In this document: in pieces, positions 17,237 through 26,355 of the stretch
How positions within the stretch are numbered: the stretch's first letter is position 1
How the letters are laid out: the number at the start of each line of letters is the position of its first letter
Source: Stratiformator vulcanicus
Lineage (GTDB): Bacteria; Planctomycetota; Planctomycetia; Planctomycetales; Planctomycetaceae
NCBI RefSeq assembly: GCF_007744515.1
Contig: NZ_CP036268.1
Coordinates: 1,507,640-1,571,639 of the forward strand
DNA: 64,000 nt
Direction: 5' to 3'
Made by a program: the position numbers and the translations under genes
The notes under the pieces: generated by a model
Told to the model about the DNA's origin: nothing
Seen by the model: only the letters and a program-made list of their open reading frames with translations
The model's database searches: none

Positions 17237-18622
17237 TCAAATCCGCTGGTTTTGCTCCCAGCCCGCGACGAGTGCGTTCGGTGCCAGCACGAAAATTTCG
17301 ACGCGACGGTTCTGCTGACGTCCGTCTTCCGATTGGTTCGACGCAGCCGGTTGATGTTTGCTGTAGCCGGCGACGCCCATGCGAGATTCGCTGATGCCGG
17401 CATCTTTGAGCAGCAGAGCGACCGAGTTCGCCCGGTTGGTGGAAAGATGCCAGTTCGTCGGGTGACGTTCCGAGGTCGACTTTCGCCCGATCGGCTGAGC
17501 GTCGGTGTGTCCGACAACCAGAATGTTCAGCGGTTTGGCCGAAGAATCGTTCATGATCTGGGCAAATTCCCGCAGCAGTGGCTTCGCATTGGATTTCAAT
17601 GCGGCACTGCCGGTGTCGAACAGGATGTCCGAGTGAAACTTGCTGACGCCGGTGACCGGATCGAATTCGAAGTTGGGATACCGCTTGGCGAGGTCTTCGA
17701 ACTGCTTGGAGACCCCCGGCCCGAGCGGGCTGTCTTTGACCTGCTTAAGAAGGCCGACGTATTTCGCCTGAAGTTGGCCACGCTCGTCGACGAGGTTTGA
17801 CAGTCGTTGTTCGGCGATTTCGAGGCTCTTGGCGAGACGAGCCGCACTCTTTTGAGCTTCTTCCTTCTCGCTGAAGAGCTTCTGGCTCAGGGCCTTATAC
17901 TTCGTTTGGGCTCCGTCATCGACTCCCGTCGCACCGCTCGGCGGAGCCGCCGGTGTCGGTCCCGGGTTCGCCGGGAAACCGGGCTGAGCGGGAGAGAACG
18001 TCGGCCCGGTGCCGGGATAAAACTGCTGACCCGGGGGAAATTGCTGACCCGGAGCAAACTGCTGACCCGGAGCGAACTGCGGACCTGTCGCCGGATAGCC
18101 GCCGACGCCGCCAGGGAAGGTCATTGGAGCCGGATAACCACCGGGAATTCCGACCGGCGAACCGAAGGGATCGCCGCCAAATCCGCCGCACGGATCGCAT
18201 GGCGACGGATAGATCGGGTGGCCCGGCTCACAACCGCAGCCGTGCCCGCCGCAGCCCAGGCAACCGCCCAGACATCCGCCGAACAGGAACCGGCACAGCC
18301 CGCCATTGAACAGGCAACAGTCCTCTAGCAGGCAGTACTGCTGCCCGCCGCAGGGACCGTAGTGTGCACCATACGGCTCGCAGCCGCAGGTGTTGCTGAT
18401 CGGCTGATAGGCACCGATCAGCGGTCGTGAAATCGGCCCGCAGGGGTCGCACGGTGGCGGACAAACGGGACCGCAAGGCTGCGGGCAAACCGGACCACAC
18501 GCCGGTCCGTACCCGACAGATCCGTAATGCCCACCCATCCCGCAGGGATCGAGGCAACAACAGGCGATACTGCTTAACGGAAGCAGCGCGGAGAGCAGCC
18601 AAAAGAAGGCACGGCTCGACAT
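17237..18622 (-). CDS. OmpA-family lipoprotein with Cys/Gly/Pro-rich N-terminal region
   Basis: 461 residues from ATG 18622, preceded by AAGGA. A signal of lipoprotein type (ALLPLSSIAC|CC) leads to ~140 residues very rich in Cys, Gly and Pro (CGPVCPPPCDPCGP, GCLGGCLGCGGHGCGC). Then come four xxPGQQF heptapeptide copies coded near 18010-18085, a coiled coil (about 230-300, KLFSEKEEAQKSAARLAKSL) and a C-terminal OmpA/MotB peptidoglycan-binding domain (ILVVGHTDAQPIG, NRANSVALLLKDAG, QNRRVEIFV). It probably links outer membrane to peptidoglycan, with the Cys-rich part exposed and disulfide-bonded. It converges on the terminator at 17181. Confidence 0.88.
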   Translation of the reverse strand: MSSRAFFWLLSALLPLSSIACCCLDPCGMGGHYGSVGYGPACGPVCPQPCGPVCPPPCDPCGPISRPLIGAYQPISNTCGCEPYGAHYGPCGGQQYCLLEDCCLFNGGLCRFLFGGCLGGCLGCGGHGCGCEPGHPIYPSPCDPCGGFGGDPFGSPVGIPGGYPAPMTFPGGVGGYPATGPQFAPGQQFAPGQQFPPGQQFYPGTGPTFSPAQPGFPANPGPTPAAPPSGATGVDDGAQTKYKALSQKLFSEKEEAQKSAARLAKSLEIAEQRLSNLVDERGQLQAKYVGLLKQVKDSPLGPGVSKQFEDLAKRYPNFEFDPVTGVSKFHSDILFDTGSAALKSNAKPLLREFAQIMNDSSAKPLNILVVGHTDAQPIGRKSTSERHPTNWHLSTNRANSVALLLKDAGISESRMGVAGYSKHQPAASNQSEDGRQQNRRVEIFVLAPNALVAGWEQNQRI

Positions 18623-18985
18623 CGGAGGACATCCTTTCCGTCCCGACGTGAAGAACGGTGCCTGCCCACCGGTGCCACACGAGGCACGCCGGGAATGCGC
18701 ACATTCAACCGCCGGGTCAGACCCGATCGGAGAGAAACGAATTGTGTTGTGGAGTACTAAGAGAGGTGTTCGATCACTGGTCGCCTTGCGGTGGAGAGGC
18801 CGCGTGGACGGAGACCGTTGTGCGATCGGGTAGCGTTTTAGTTCGCGCGCCGAGCAGTTGCAAGTCGGCCTTCGCCAATTTGGCGGGCAGAAATGCAAAA
18901 GAGAAAAAGTTACACTCCGATCACAAATTCGATTTCAGTCCAGTCCGGGACACTTTCTCGCGACGACTCCTCTGGCGGATAGCAC

Positions 18986-19492
18986 ATGGCGGAAGAACTC
19001 TTTGATGTCGTCGATGAACATGATCACGTCCAAGCGCAATTGCCGCGGAGCGAGGTTCATCGTCGAAACCTGTTGCACCGCGCCGTCAGTATTTTCGTAT
19101 TCAACACGCGGGGCGAGCTGCTCCTGCAGATGCGATCGGCGAGCAAGGATCAATTTCCCAATTGCTGGACATCGTCGGCGTCCGGCCATGTCACTGCCGG
19201 GGATGACTACGATGAAACGGCCCATCGAGAGTTGGAAGAAGAACTCGGCCTGACCTGCGACATCACACGGGTTGCGAAGTTCGATGCCTCGCCCGATTCC
19301 GCCTACGAATTCACGGTGCTTTATAAAGCGGTGACCGATGACGCACCGGTGCCTGATCCCGAAGAGATCTCCGACGTTAAGTTCGCATCGCTCGACGACT
19401 GGAAAGAACAAGCGGCGGCGCAGCCGGAACTCTTTACGCCGCCTTTTCGATTACTGCTCGATTGGTACATGGAACGCGGGACCAATCAATAG
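18986..19492 (+). CDS. Nudix hydrolase, YfcD/isopentenyl-diphosphate isomerase-like
   Basis: 168 residues. The start [13 protein letters not shown] and the central [20 protein letters not shown] match YfcD and type-1 IPP isomerase-like Nudix proteins. The Nudix box is [22 protein letters not shown] (residues ~69-90), with the full RExxEELG. The catalytic Cys of true IPP isomerases (NTCCSHP) is replaced by CWTSSASGH, so pyrophosphohydrolase activity is more likely than isomerisation. It converges with the DUF456 gene, the stops being 6 bases apart. Confidence 0.9.
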   Translation: MAEELFDVVDEHDHVQAQLPRSEVHRRNLLHRAVSIFVFNTRGELLLQMRSASKDQFPNCWTSSASGHVTAGDDYDETAHRELEEELGLTCDITRVAKFDASPDSAYEFTVLYKAVTDDAPVPDPEEISDVKFASLDDWKEQAAAQPELFTPPFRLLLDWYMERGTNQ

Positions 19493-19498
19493 CGAAGT

Positions 19499-20137
19499 TT
19501 AGAAACGATCGGCCGGGACGATCACCTCCGGGAGAATGGGCTCGGACGTTTTGGACTCGTCTACGATTTCGGCCACCTGAGCACCGGGGCGAAACACGAG
19601 CACTGCGACCAGCCCGACCATGACCGCTCCGATCGCCATCCGTCCGAGCGTGCCGAGGATCTTACCGACGAAGGCCCCCGTCCCGACGTCGATCCGTCCT
19701 TTCACATCGCGACCCTTCCACTGCTCGCCGAGATAAGCTCCGGCAAATGCGCCGAAGGCTCCGCCGAGCAGGGCGGCGATCAATGGGCCGATCACCGGAA
19801 TCGGAACGCCGAAGATCGCGCCGACGATGCTGCCGATTCCTGCCCCGACCAACGAGAGTGCGGCGGCGCGTTTGCTCGACCCCGCCTTGCGGGCGCCTGC
19901 GGCGCCGGCCGCCGCCTCGACCACTTCGCCGACGACCGCCAGCCCGACGAGCACGCCCACCGCCCACCAACCGAAGCCGCGACCGTAGGTCTCAACGGGC
20001 ATGCCCCACACCCACAGCCCGGATAGCCCCGCCACCATCCAGTTCCCCGGGAGCATGAATACATTGAGCACCCAGCAGACGCACGAGGCGACGATGAGTA
20101 GTAAGGCGAGCAGCAGGTAAGTCGCATCGAAATCCAT
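19499..20137 (-). CDS. DUF456 family membrane protein
   Basis: 212 residues from ATG 20137 (an in-frame ATG at 20149 adds four). Several hydrophobic segments include an N-terminal pair (LLLALLLIVASCVCWVLNVF and a Trp-rich helix) and a Gly-rich glycine-zipper region (GAGIGSIVGAIFGVPIPVIG, LLGGAFGAFAGAYLGE). These are typical of DUF456. It is the last gene of the minus-strand operon that runs from 24718, 35 bases after the preceding stop. The function is unknown; glycine-zipper proteins often sit in or perturb membranes. Confidence 0.85.
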   Translation of the reverse strand: MDFDATYLLLALLLIVASCVCWVLNVFMLPGNWMVAGLSGLWVWGMPVETYGRGFGWWAVGVLVGLAVVGEVVEAAAGAAGARKAGSSKRAAALSLVGAGIGSIVGAIFGVPIPVIGPLIAALLGGAFGAFAGAYLGEQWKGRDVKGRIDVGTGAFVGKILGTLGRMAIGAVMVGLVAVLVFRPGAQVAEIVDESKTSEPILPEVIVPADRF

Positions 20138-20172
20138 AACGGCAATCATAACGTCGGAGGGCACCGCCCGGT

Positions 20173-20847
20173 TCACCGCGAACTCGCGACATTCCCATTT
20201 GGGGAAGTCACTGACTCCCGCTCCCTCTGATTGAGCACGGCGATCCGCAGGTATCCGACCGGCAACGAGCCGATCACGCCGACAAGAGCGATCGCACCGT
20301 AGATGATTCCGATCATCAATTCTTCCATAATATAAAGACTCAGGTAGAGGGCGAGCACGAAAGCCGTCGAAACGTAGGCCGCGGCCAAAGCGCCAGCAAT
20401 AATAAAGAAGAGCATCGCCACCCCCCACTGTCGCAGATGAGGCCGGTACTCGTCCCCCACCCGATAATCGGCGACTGCAAGCAGTGTCAGGAAGCCGTGG
20501 CAGAATCCGACCACGGCACCGCATAACATTACGGCGACAGTTCCTCCGACTGTTCCGATTTCGTCGAAGTAGTCGCTCCAATCTTTGACGAACTCGTACC
20601 ATACGGCCCCGACAGGTAGGGCAAGCAAGGTCGCGACCAGCAGCCGGCTAATGCAAACGCCGTCTCGACGAAGGAACGGCAGGCCCGATCCGAACACGGC
20701 AGCGCCAGCAAATACGGCGAAAACGCAGTGCCAATTGAATTCACTCTCGAATGCCCTCTCGACGGTGAGCGAAATCGCGACCCACACCAACCCCACGGCA
20801 AAGCCAATGGCACCACACAGCAAATAAGACTTAGCCCACGTCGGCAT
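20173..20847 (-). CDS. paralogous polytopic membrane protein 5 (type B)
   Basis: 224 residues, about six membrane helices, no recognised family. It starts MPTWAKSYLLCGAIGFAVGL, has a loop WSDYFDEIGT near 90-100, and ends its last helix with IGSLPVGYLR before a short cytoplasmic tail. It is most like the protein at 21530-22162 (start MPAWSKHYIVCGVIGLVVG, end IGSIPVGYLR). It overlaps the upstream paralogue's stop by 17 bases, indicating coupled translation. Fifth of five paralogues in one operon. Confidence 0.85.
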   Translation of the reverse strand: MPTWAKSYLLCGAIGFAVGLVWVAISLTVERAFESEFNWHCVFAVFAGAAVFGSGLPFLRRDGVCISRLLVATLLALPVGAVWYEFVKDWSDYFDEIGTVGGTVAVMLCGAVVGFCHGFLTLLAVADYRVGDEYRPHLRQWGVAMLFFIIAGALAAAYVSTAFVLALYLSLYIMEELMIGIIYGAIALVGVIGSLPVGYLRIAVLNQRERESVTSPNGNVASSR

Positions 20848-21502
20848 CGCGACCTCCGCCGTTCGCGTGATCCGGAAGGTCGCCGCCCGCTGATCCGACT
20901 CGCAACGCTCTGAGGTAACCCATCGGCAGCAGGGCGTAGATCGGTATCAGCAAGATTGAGCCAATGATTACAACAGGTGCCATTACGGTCGACGCGGAGA
21001 ATTTTTCAATCACCATGACTGAGCCGATGATGTGGCCGGCGGCCCCAAAGCCGGCAATCACTGCCAATCCCAAGAACGCCAGTCGCTTCAGCGGCGTGAC
21101 AGGTCTGGCTGATGGCGCTCCCAAGGTTGCAACCATCACGATGAGGCCGAGGGTAACGGTGATGGGCGGGCCGCAGAAAATGCCCGCGACTTTGGCCCAG
21201 TTGGTACCGAACGACGGGAGATAGTTGCTCCACTCCATCAGAGCCTCAGCGATGCCGTAGCCAGCCGCGGCGCAGATTGCACAACTAAAAATTACCCGCA
21301 ACCACCAAAACGCTGACATTCGCATCGAAGCGGCAACAGCGACCGTCCCGGCGATGCCGCCCAAAATTGCGAAGGGGAGTTGAGGTCCGTCGAAATCTGG
21401 TAGCAGGCCGAGGGACGGGGCCAGCATCAAACCGATCCACGCTAGACCGACAAGCAGTCCGTAAACGGCGGCGATGAAATACGGGCGAATAAAATGCGGC
21501 AT
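20831..21502 (-). CDS. paralogous polytopic membrane protein 4 (type A)
   Basis: 223 residues with about six membrane helices. It starts with an IRPYFIAAVYGLLVGLAW helix, has the shared loop EWSNYLPSFGTNWAKVAG in the middle and LLPMGYLRALR at the end of the last helix. It resembles the 22164-22862 protein more than its immediate neighbours (WRPYLRP start, YWLDYFPSFQTPW loop). It overlaps the next gene by 17 bases and starts 27 bases after the previous stop. Confidence 0.85.
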   Translation of the reverse strand: MPHFIRPYFIAAVYGLLVGLAWIGLMLAPSLGLLPDFDGPQLPFAILGGIAGTVAVAASMRMSAFWWLRVIFSCAICAAAGYGIAEALMEWSNYLPSFGTNWAKVAGIFCGPPITVTLGLIVMVATLGAPSARPVTPLKRLAFLGLAVIAGFGAAGHIIGSVMVIEKFSASTVMAPVVIIGSILLIPIYALLPMGYLRALRVGSAGGDLPDHANGGGRDADVG

Positions 21503-21529
21503 GATAGTTTAATCGGGGACACGAGCCCT

Positions 21530-22162
21530 TTACGGGCCCTCCGGCGCGGTCATTTTTGACCGGAGATAGCCAACCGGGATCGACCCAATCACCGGCATCA
21601 TTAAAAACGAGCTGAATACCAAGCCGACGAACACGATTTCGTCAACATATCGACGCATCTCGTGACCGAAGTGGAAGACCGTTGTTGTGTAAACCGCCAG
21701 GAATGCCCCCGTTATGACGAAGACAGCAATCGCTGACAAATAATCATTCCGCGACATAACCCGGGGTTCGGCTTTCAGTTCAAAACTCATCAATAGCGTG
21801 AGCAGTCCATGAGCGAGGCCGAAAGCGGCGCCGCATAACGCGACTGCGGCGATCCCGCCCGGCGACGCGAACGACGGGAAGAAGTCGCCGGAATTCCCCA
21901 CAAGGAAGAAGCACAGCCAACCCAGCGGAAGCCCGAGCGTCGTTGCGACGAATAAACGTGCAAAGTACTCGACTGAAGGCCGTCGAAACGGCAAGCCGAA
22001 AGCGAACACGGCCAGAGCAGCGAACAGTGGTAAGACGACAGACCACACGGTTTCGCCATCAAGGTCTGCGAGAACGATGGTCGAGCCGACCGCCATCCAA
22101 ACGACGCCGACCACCAGGCCGATGACGCCACAAACAATATAATGCTTCGACCAGGCCGGCAT
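21530..22162 (-). CDS. paralogous polytopic membrane protein 3 (type B)
   Basis: 210 residues, about six membrane helices. Shared signatures are WSKHYIVCGVIGLVVGVVW at the start, GDFFPSFASP in the central loop and IGSIPVGYLRSKM at the end. It is closest to paralogue 5, for example FGLPFRRP...RLFVATTLGLPLG against GLPFLRRD...RLLVATLLALPVG. It starts 1 base after the preceding stop. The role is unknown. Confidence 0.85.
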   Translation of the reverse strand: MPAWSKHYIVCGVIGLVVGVVWMAVGSTIVLADLDGETVWSVVLPLFAALAVFAFGLPFRRPSVEYFARLFVATTLGLPLGWLCFFLVGNSGDFFPSFASPGGIAAVALCGAAFGLAHGLLTLLMSFELKAEPRVMSRNDYLSAIAVFVITGAFLAVYTTTVFHFGHEMRRYVDEIVFVGLVFSSFLMMPVIGSIPVGYLRSKMTAPEGP

Positions 22163-22163
22163 C

Positions 22164-22862
22164 TCAAACTCTCTCGCTGGATTGACTTGCCGATGAGTCT
22201 CCGCCGCGCGTCATAGCCGATTTTGCTCGCAAGTAACCGACGGCAATCGAACAAACAATGGGCATCAGACCGACAGACGAAAAGATGAGAGTCGTCTTAA
22301 TTGCATCGGACACGGGCAAAATTGTGAAATAGGAAATCCAGATACACAGGCCGACGTGCATCGACGTCAAAGCCGCTGTTCCGGAAAAAATTAAATAGAA
22401 TTTTGCCCAATCGCGTCTGCGGATCGAGGAAAACGGTCGAGTAAGATTCTCAGTGCGGTAACCAAAGGCAGTCGAGACAGAAACTGTGACGAACCCGACG
22501 ACGGCGGCCGCGAGCAGGCCATAGAGAAAGCCGACGACTCCCCCGGCGACGATTGCCCACGGTGTCTGAAACGAGGGAAAGTAATCGAGCCAGTATTTAA
22601 ATATCTCGCCGAGGACGCCCCCGCCGACCGCGCAACCGAGAATGCCGAGGCCGGCGCGAAACAATGGATAGGGCCGCAGAGCGACGGTTGAGCCGACCAA
22701 GCCGATCCCTGCAATGGTGCCCAACGTGCCAAATAGCACGTAAGGCAATTCGAACCAATTACCCAGCCCGACGGCACGGCTATAGAATACGGCGAGCCAG
22801 ATCACGCCTACGGCAACCCCGCACAGGGCGGGGCGCAAATAGGGCCGCCAACTAGCCGTCAT
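22164..22862 (-). CDS. paralogous polytopic membrane protein 2 (type A)
   Basis: 232 residues with about six membrane helices. It starts WRPYLRPALCGVAVGVIWL, carries the central YWLDYFPSFQTPWAIVAGG and ends CSIAVGYLRAKS, then a Ser-rich tail. It is closest to paralogue 4. It overlaps the upstream paralogue by 11 bases. The A-B-A-B order of paralogues 2 to 5 suggests duplication of a two-gene unit. Confidence 0.85.
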   Translation of the reverse strand: MTASWRPYLRPALCGVAVGVIWLAVFYSRAVGLGNWFELPYVLFGTLGTIAGIGLVGSTVALRPYPLFRAGLGILGCAVGGGVLGEIFKYWLDYFPSFQTPWAIVAGGVVGFLYGLLAAAVVGFVTVSVSTAFGYRTENLTRPFSSIRRRDWAKFYLIFSGTAALTSMHVGLCIWISYFTILPVSDAIKTTLIFSSVGLMPIVCSIAVGYLRAKSAMTRGGDSSASQSSERV

Positions 22863-23559
22863 GATTCGGGTCTTTACGCTTCATTCGATCGGACAGAGTT
22901 TGCGGTTCATCCATCGGATTGCGGTGAAACCCGGCGGCCGCGTGACCGGATAGTCGTTGATAGACATGTCCGAGCGGTAGTGCGAAAGCAACCGGAATAA
23001 AGGTTAATGTTGCGAACAATGGAACAAAAAATACAGTTTCGTCGACTGATCTTAAGAGTTCGCTCTCCTGTAAGAGAATTACTAACAGAGCGGGAGCCAT
23101 CGCGGCCGTGCCGGTCAATAAACCCGAGGCCAGCGCGACGCCGCCGACTTCCGCGGCACCGACGACGTCGCGGCGATCCGCTCCTCGCGCATTCAGTAAC
23201 GCCAAGCCACCGGCGCCGAGTGCCCCAATCCCGGCTCCGAATGTAGCCAGCACGATTAAGATTGCGCTGTCGTCATTGATCGAGATTTCACGCCCGACAC
23301 CGTAAGCCATCCCTCCGATAAAAAAGCCAAGCCAGATCGAGCCGAACAGACGAATCGGCCAATCGTCGTGAAAGCGCAAAAAGGGAATCATCATGATGAA
23401 AGCCACAACGGGCCCGGCAATTAAGATGATCGCCTCACTCATCTCGAACACGGCGACCAACAGGATCATCAGCCCGATCGGCACCACCGCCGCCGCAATG
23501 CTCGTTGCGGCGACGATGGTGTATGGCTTCCAATGCAATGTCGCGAAGAATGACTTCAT
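22852..23559 (-). CDS. paralogous polytopic membrane protein 1 (divergent member)
   Basis: 235 residues with about six membrane helices, the most diverged of the five. It keeps the start WKPYTIVAATSIAAAVVP and the final VAFALPLGHVYQRL in place of VGYLR, but lacks the clear YFPSF loop (it has SIWLGFFIGGMAYG). The cytoplasmic tail is charged (DPNHDG end). It starts 4 bases after the esterase stop, so it belongs to the same transcript. Confidence 0.82.
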   Translation of the reverse strand: MKSFFATLHWKPYTIVAATSIAAAVVPIGLMILLVAVFEMSEAIILIAGPVVAFIMMIPFLRFHDDWPIRLFGSIWLGFFIGGMAYGVGREISINDDSAILIVLATFGAGIGALGAGGLALLNARGADRRDVVGAAEVGGVALASGLLTGTAAMAPALLVILLQESELLRSVDETVFFVPLFATLTFIPVAFALPLGHVYQRLSGHAAAGFHRNPMDEPQTLSDRMKRKDPNHDG

Positions 23560-23563
23560 AGGA

Positions 23564-24718
23564 TTATCGCGCTGCCGGATTCGGTTCGTGAAATAATCGC
23601 GGCAACAACTCGACCAGGTATCGTCGCCACACGGGCCATTCGTGCCGGCCCGGTGTCACTTGATACTCGTGTTCAATGCCCGCAGCCTTGAAGGCCTCGT
23701 GAGTTTTTTGAACACGCTTTATGAGCCAGTCATCTTCGCCGACCGCGACCCAGATGAGTTTAAGTTGCTCGTTTAAGTCGGGTGTTTTCGCGACGAACTC
23801 GTCGACCAAAGCCTGCTGGTTCTCCCAGACAACAGGGCCACTGAACCCGCCGATCCATGCGAACTTCTGAGGATGTTTCAATCCGATTCGCAGGGCCTGC
23901 ATTGAACCCAGCGAAAGTCCGGCGATGGCCCTGTCCTCCGGTCGCTGCTCGGCACGATATTTTTTCTCAACGAACGGGATAATCTCGGTCAACAGTTCCT
24001 GTTCAAATTCGTCCGCGATGCGCCGCCGATAATCTTTCGCGTCTTTATAAACGACATGCACGTCGGGCATCACGATGATCATCGGAATGGCCCGTCCTCC
24101 ATGGAGCAGGTTGTCCATAATGCGATGAGCGCGGCCTTCGACCGTCCAACCTCCTTCGTGGTCACCGGTGCCGTGAAACAGATACAGCACCGGATATTTC
24201 CCCTCGCCCGTGTCGCGATAAGTCGGGGGCGTATAGACGATGAGGTTGCGGACGCTGTCGGTGACATCTGAAAGGTATTCGTGGCGGTGAAGCGTGCCGT
24301 GCGCAATGTCCGGGTTAAAGCGGGTGAGCGAATCTTCGCCGCCGGGCACTTCAAGTAAGTTCACTTTCGGTGTTCGGGACGGTTTCACGTAGCGGCTGCT
24401 CTCATCGAGTTGCCGGGCCCCGTCGACTTCGAACCAATAGGAATAAATCTCTGGTTCGAGCGGTCCGATCGTCACCGACCACACGCCTTCATCGTCGCGG
24501 GTCATCGGCGTTGTTTCGATCGGAGCGAAGCCCTTGAGCAGCACTTCGTCAGCCTTCGGAGCACGCACGCGGAAGGTCACCTGTCGATCCTCCGCGACCT
24601 CCGGGGAGGTCGGTAACCGCTTGTCACGCCGCGGCGGATCGTCGGCTTCGACGAAGCCTTGGACCGAAAGGGTCAGTACGACGAACGTGAACCATTTCAC
24701 GCAGGTAAGCTTTGACAT
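23564..24718 (-). CDS. secreted esterase, enterochelin/feruloyl-esterase-like, with N-terminal CBM48/E-set domain
   Basis: 384 residues from ATG 24718. A signal peptide (KWFTFVVLTLSVQGFVEA) precedes an early-set domain of the isoamylase/CBM48 type (VTFRVRAPKADEVLLKG, ending about residue 125) and an esterase D/CE1-like alpha/beta hydrolase. The nucleophile is in AGLSLGSM, the catalytic His in PGRHEWPVWRRYL, and the oxyanion region in YLFHGTGDHEGGW. Such two-domain enzymes release acyl or feruloyl groups from polysaccharides, or hydrolyse enterochelin-like esters. It heads the operon containing five membrane paralogues, which suggests a linked envelope or polysaccharide role (inference). Confidence 0.9.
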   Translation of the reverse strand: MSKLTCVKWFTFVVLTLSVQGFVEADDPPRRDKRLPTSPEVAEDRQVTFRVRAPKADEVLLKGFAPIETTPMTRDDEGVWSVTIGPLEPEIYSYWFEVDGARQLDESSRYVKPSRTPKVNLLEVPGGEDSLTRFNPDIAHGTLHRHEYLSDVTDSVRNLIVYTPPTYRDTGEGKYPVLYLFHGTGDHEGGWTVEGRAHRIMDNLLHGGRAIPMIIVMPDVHVVYKDAKDYRRRIADEFEQELLTEIIPFVEKKYRAEQRPEDRAIAGLSLGSMQALRIGLKHPQKFAWIGGFSGPVVWENQQALVDEFVAKTPDLNEQLKLIWVAVGEDDWLIKRVQKTHEAFKAAGIEHEYQVTPGRHEWPVWRRYLVELLPRLFHEPNPAAR

Positions 24719-24923
24719 GAGCGGCACCGGTATCGAGTCGGGTCATTTGGATCACCCGAAAATAACGCCCGGAGCGGCCGGTTGCACGACGACGCAGCGA
24801 TTTGCGACGGGACAACCGTAACGACGGAGGCCATGGTGACAGTTAGGCATCCGCGCCCAATTGAGAGAGCCGCTTGAACGGCCTCTCGCCTGGACCGGCA
24901 AACCTCGGGAAGAGTGCGCATAG

Positions 24924-24955
24924 AATGAGCCGCCACGACGCCGTGGCGGCTCATT
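24924..24955. terminator. strong perfect hairpin, probable terminator
   Basis: A perfect 14-bp inverted repeat, AATGAGCCGCCACG and its complement, with a 4-base loop. There is no long T tract on either side, so it may act as a weak intrinsic terminator or an mRNA 3'-end stabiliser. It lies 40 bases beyond the DUF2383 gene stop at 24996 (minus strand) and 205 bases upstream of the esterase gene start. Confidence 0.7.
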
Positions 24956-24995
24956 GATCTCGAACGCGGTCGCGAAGAATTCGACCGGACGCGAC

Positions 24996-25463
24996 TTACG
25001 AGTTGACCTCGTCCCGCATGTCGCGGACGCGGTCGTGCGAAGCGATGACGCTTTCCATGTGATTTTGCAGCACATCGTTCACGGGGCTGCCTGCCGTCTC
25101 CTTCAGCGTGTCTTTGTAAGCGTCTTTAATGTAATCCTCGCCTCGTTCGGCTTCGTTGAGGACGGCTCCGAGGTCGTCACTGGTGAGGGCGGTCCTCAAA
25201 TCCATGATCGTCCGGTGCAGCGAAGCGAGGTAGGAGCCTTCCTGCCTGGGCCGCTCGCCGCTGAATTCAACGAATCCCTGAAGCTGTTCGGCCTGTTGTT
25301 TTCGCTCGTCGGCCACGCCGCGGAAGTACTGCGAGATCGTCACATTTTCGATCTGCTCGGCCGAGTGGCGAAAGCCATCGGCACTGTCGATGTTGATCTG
25401 AATCAAATCTTGCAGTTGCTCCACTGCGTTATCGGAAAGTTCGGTCTGCGTGTGGGCATTCAT
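24996..25463 (-). CDS. DUF2383/PA2169-type four-helix-bundle protein
   Basis: 155 residues from ATG 25463, preceded by AGGAGA. The sequence is wholly helical and charged: NAVEQLQDLIQINIDSADGF, then QYFRGVADERKQQAEQLQ and LNEAERGEDYIKDAYKDTL. This is the pattern of the ferritin-like DUF2383 family, seen in stress-related cytoplasmic proteins. A longer frame to 25601 would include non-family residues and has no ribosome site. A perfect hairpin follows downstream. The biochemical role is unknown. Confidence 0.88.
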   Translation of the reverse strand: MNAHTQTELSDNAVEQLQDLIQINIDSADGFRHSAEQIENVTISQYFRGVADERKQQAEQLQGFVEFSGERPRQEGSYLASLHRTIMDLRTALTSDDLGAVLNEAERGEDYIKDAYKDTLKETAGSPVNDVLQNHMESVIASHDRVRDMRDEVNS

Positions 25464-25749
25464 TGCGACATCTCCTAATCGAATTGCGTGTCGGAACGCG
25501 TTTGCGTGCCGTTGATTAACGCAACGATGCAGGATTGATGCCAACAACAAATAGCGGCCTCCGCTTCGGCTCAAGCGGACGGCGATGGCTCGGTGAGGCA
25601 ACGCCGAACTTGTCCGGAAGTCCCTTTGACCAAAGGGGTTCCTTCAACTTAAGCAAGCCGCGGGACGGCAGCGGGAGCGATCTGCGCGAATGCGAACGCG
25701 TTGATCGACGAACCACCAACCTGAATGTTGGCGGAACGCACACCGTCTT

Positions 25750-26355
25750 TTATCGAACCGGCGGGGCGAACGGATTTTGTCCGACGCGGATCGGCATCCC
25801 GAAGCGGCCGCGGGCGACGTCAATCGTACGATCGCCGCGTGTGACGGTGACTTTGGCACTGCGTCCACTGCTCGGCTCGTCGGTCGCCTTGCCCGTTCGA
25901 ACTTCGCCGCCGTTCGTAGAAACGCCTCCGAGTTGGATTGTCTCACCGTTGCGGCAGGTGACGACCGTCTCATACATGCTGCTGCGAATTGCCGTAAGAC
26001 TGCGATTTCCCCGGGTTTCGGTGTCGACTTCCCGGTGCTCCATCGCGAGTCGAAGATGGATTTTCCCGGATTCCAGAACCGTCGGGACGGCGGTAAGCGT
26101 GAGCCCGACAGGAATGGTTTCGGTGTGGCGACCATCCGGCTCTTCAAAAGTCGCTGCGACGGTGCCGCCGACTTCTATTCGAGCAGGCTCGCCCGACACG
26201 GCGACGAGCGTGGGTGCGCTGGTGAGCGTGTCCCCATCATAGACTCGAACCTCAACCACCACCTGCGAGGTGATGACAGGTCGCGCGGCCTGAACGGGCT
26301 CGGCGGGAGGGGCGGAGATCGCACACAGCGCGGTCAGGACCATTACACCCGTCAT
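25750..26355 (-). CDS. exported secretin-domain-like small protein
   Basis: 201 residues. A signal peptide (MTGVMVLTALCAISAPPAEP) precedes VVVEVRVYDGDT and APTLVAVSGEPARIEVGG, then VGLTLTAVPTVLESGKIHLR. These match the beta-domain core of type II/III secretin proteins (GspD/PilQ). It lacks the N-domains and the length needed for a pore, so it is a stand-alone secretin fragment, a form common in planctomycetes. Its job is unknown. Overlapping frames on the plus strand are shadows. Confidence 0.78.
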   Translation of the reverse strand: MTGVMVLTALCAISAPPAEPVQAARPVITSQVVVEVRVYDGDTLTSAPTLVAVSGEPARIEVGGTVAATFEEPDGRHTETIPVGLTLTAVPTVLESGKIHLRLAMEHREVDTETRGNRSLTAIRSSMYETVVTCRNGETIQLGGVSTNGGEVRTGKATDEPSSGRSAKVTVTRGDRTIDVARGRFGMPIRVGQNPFAPPVR

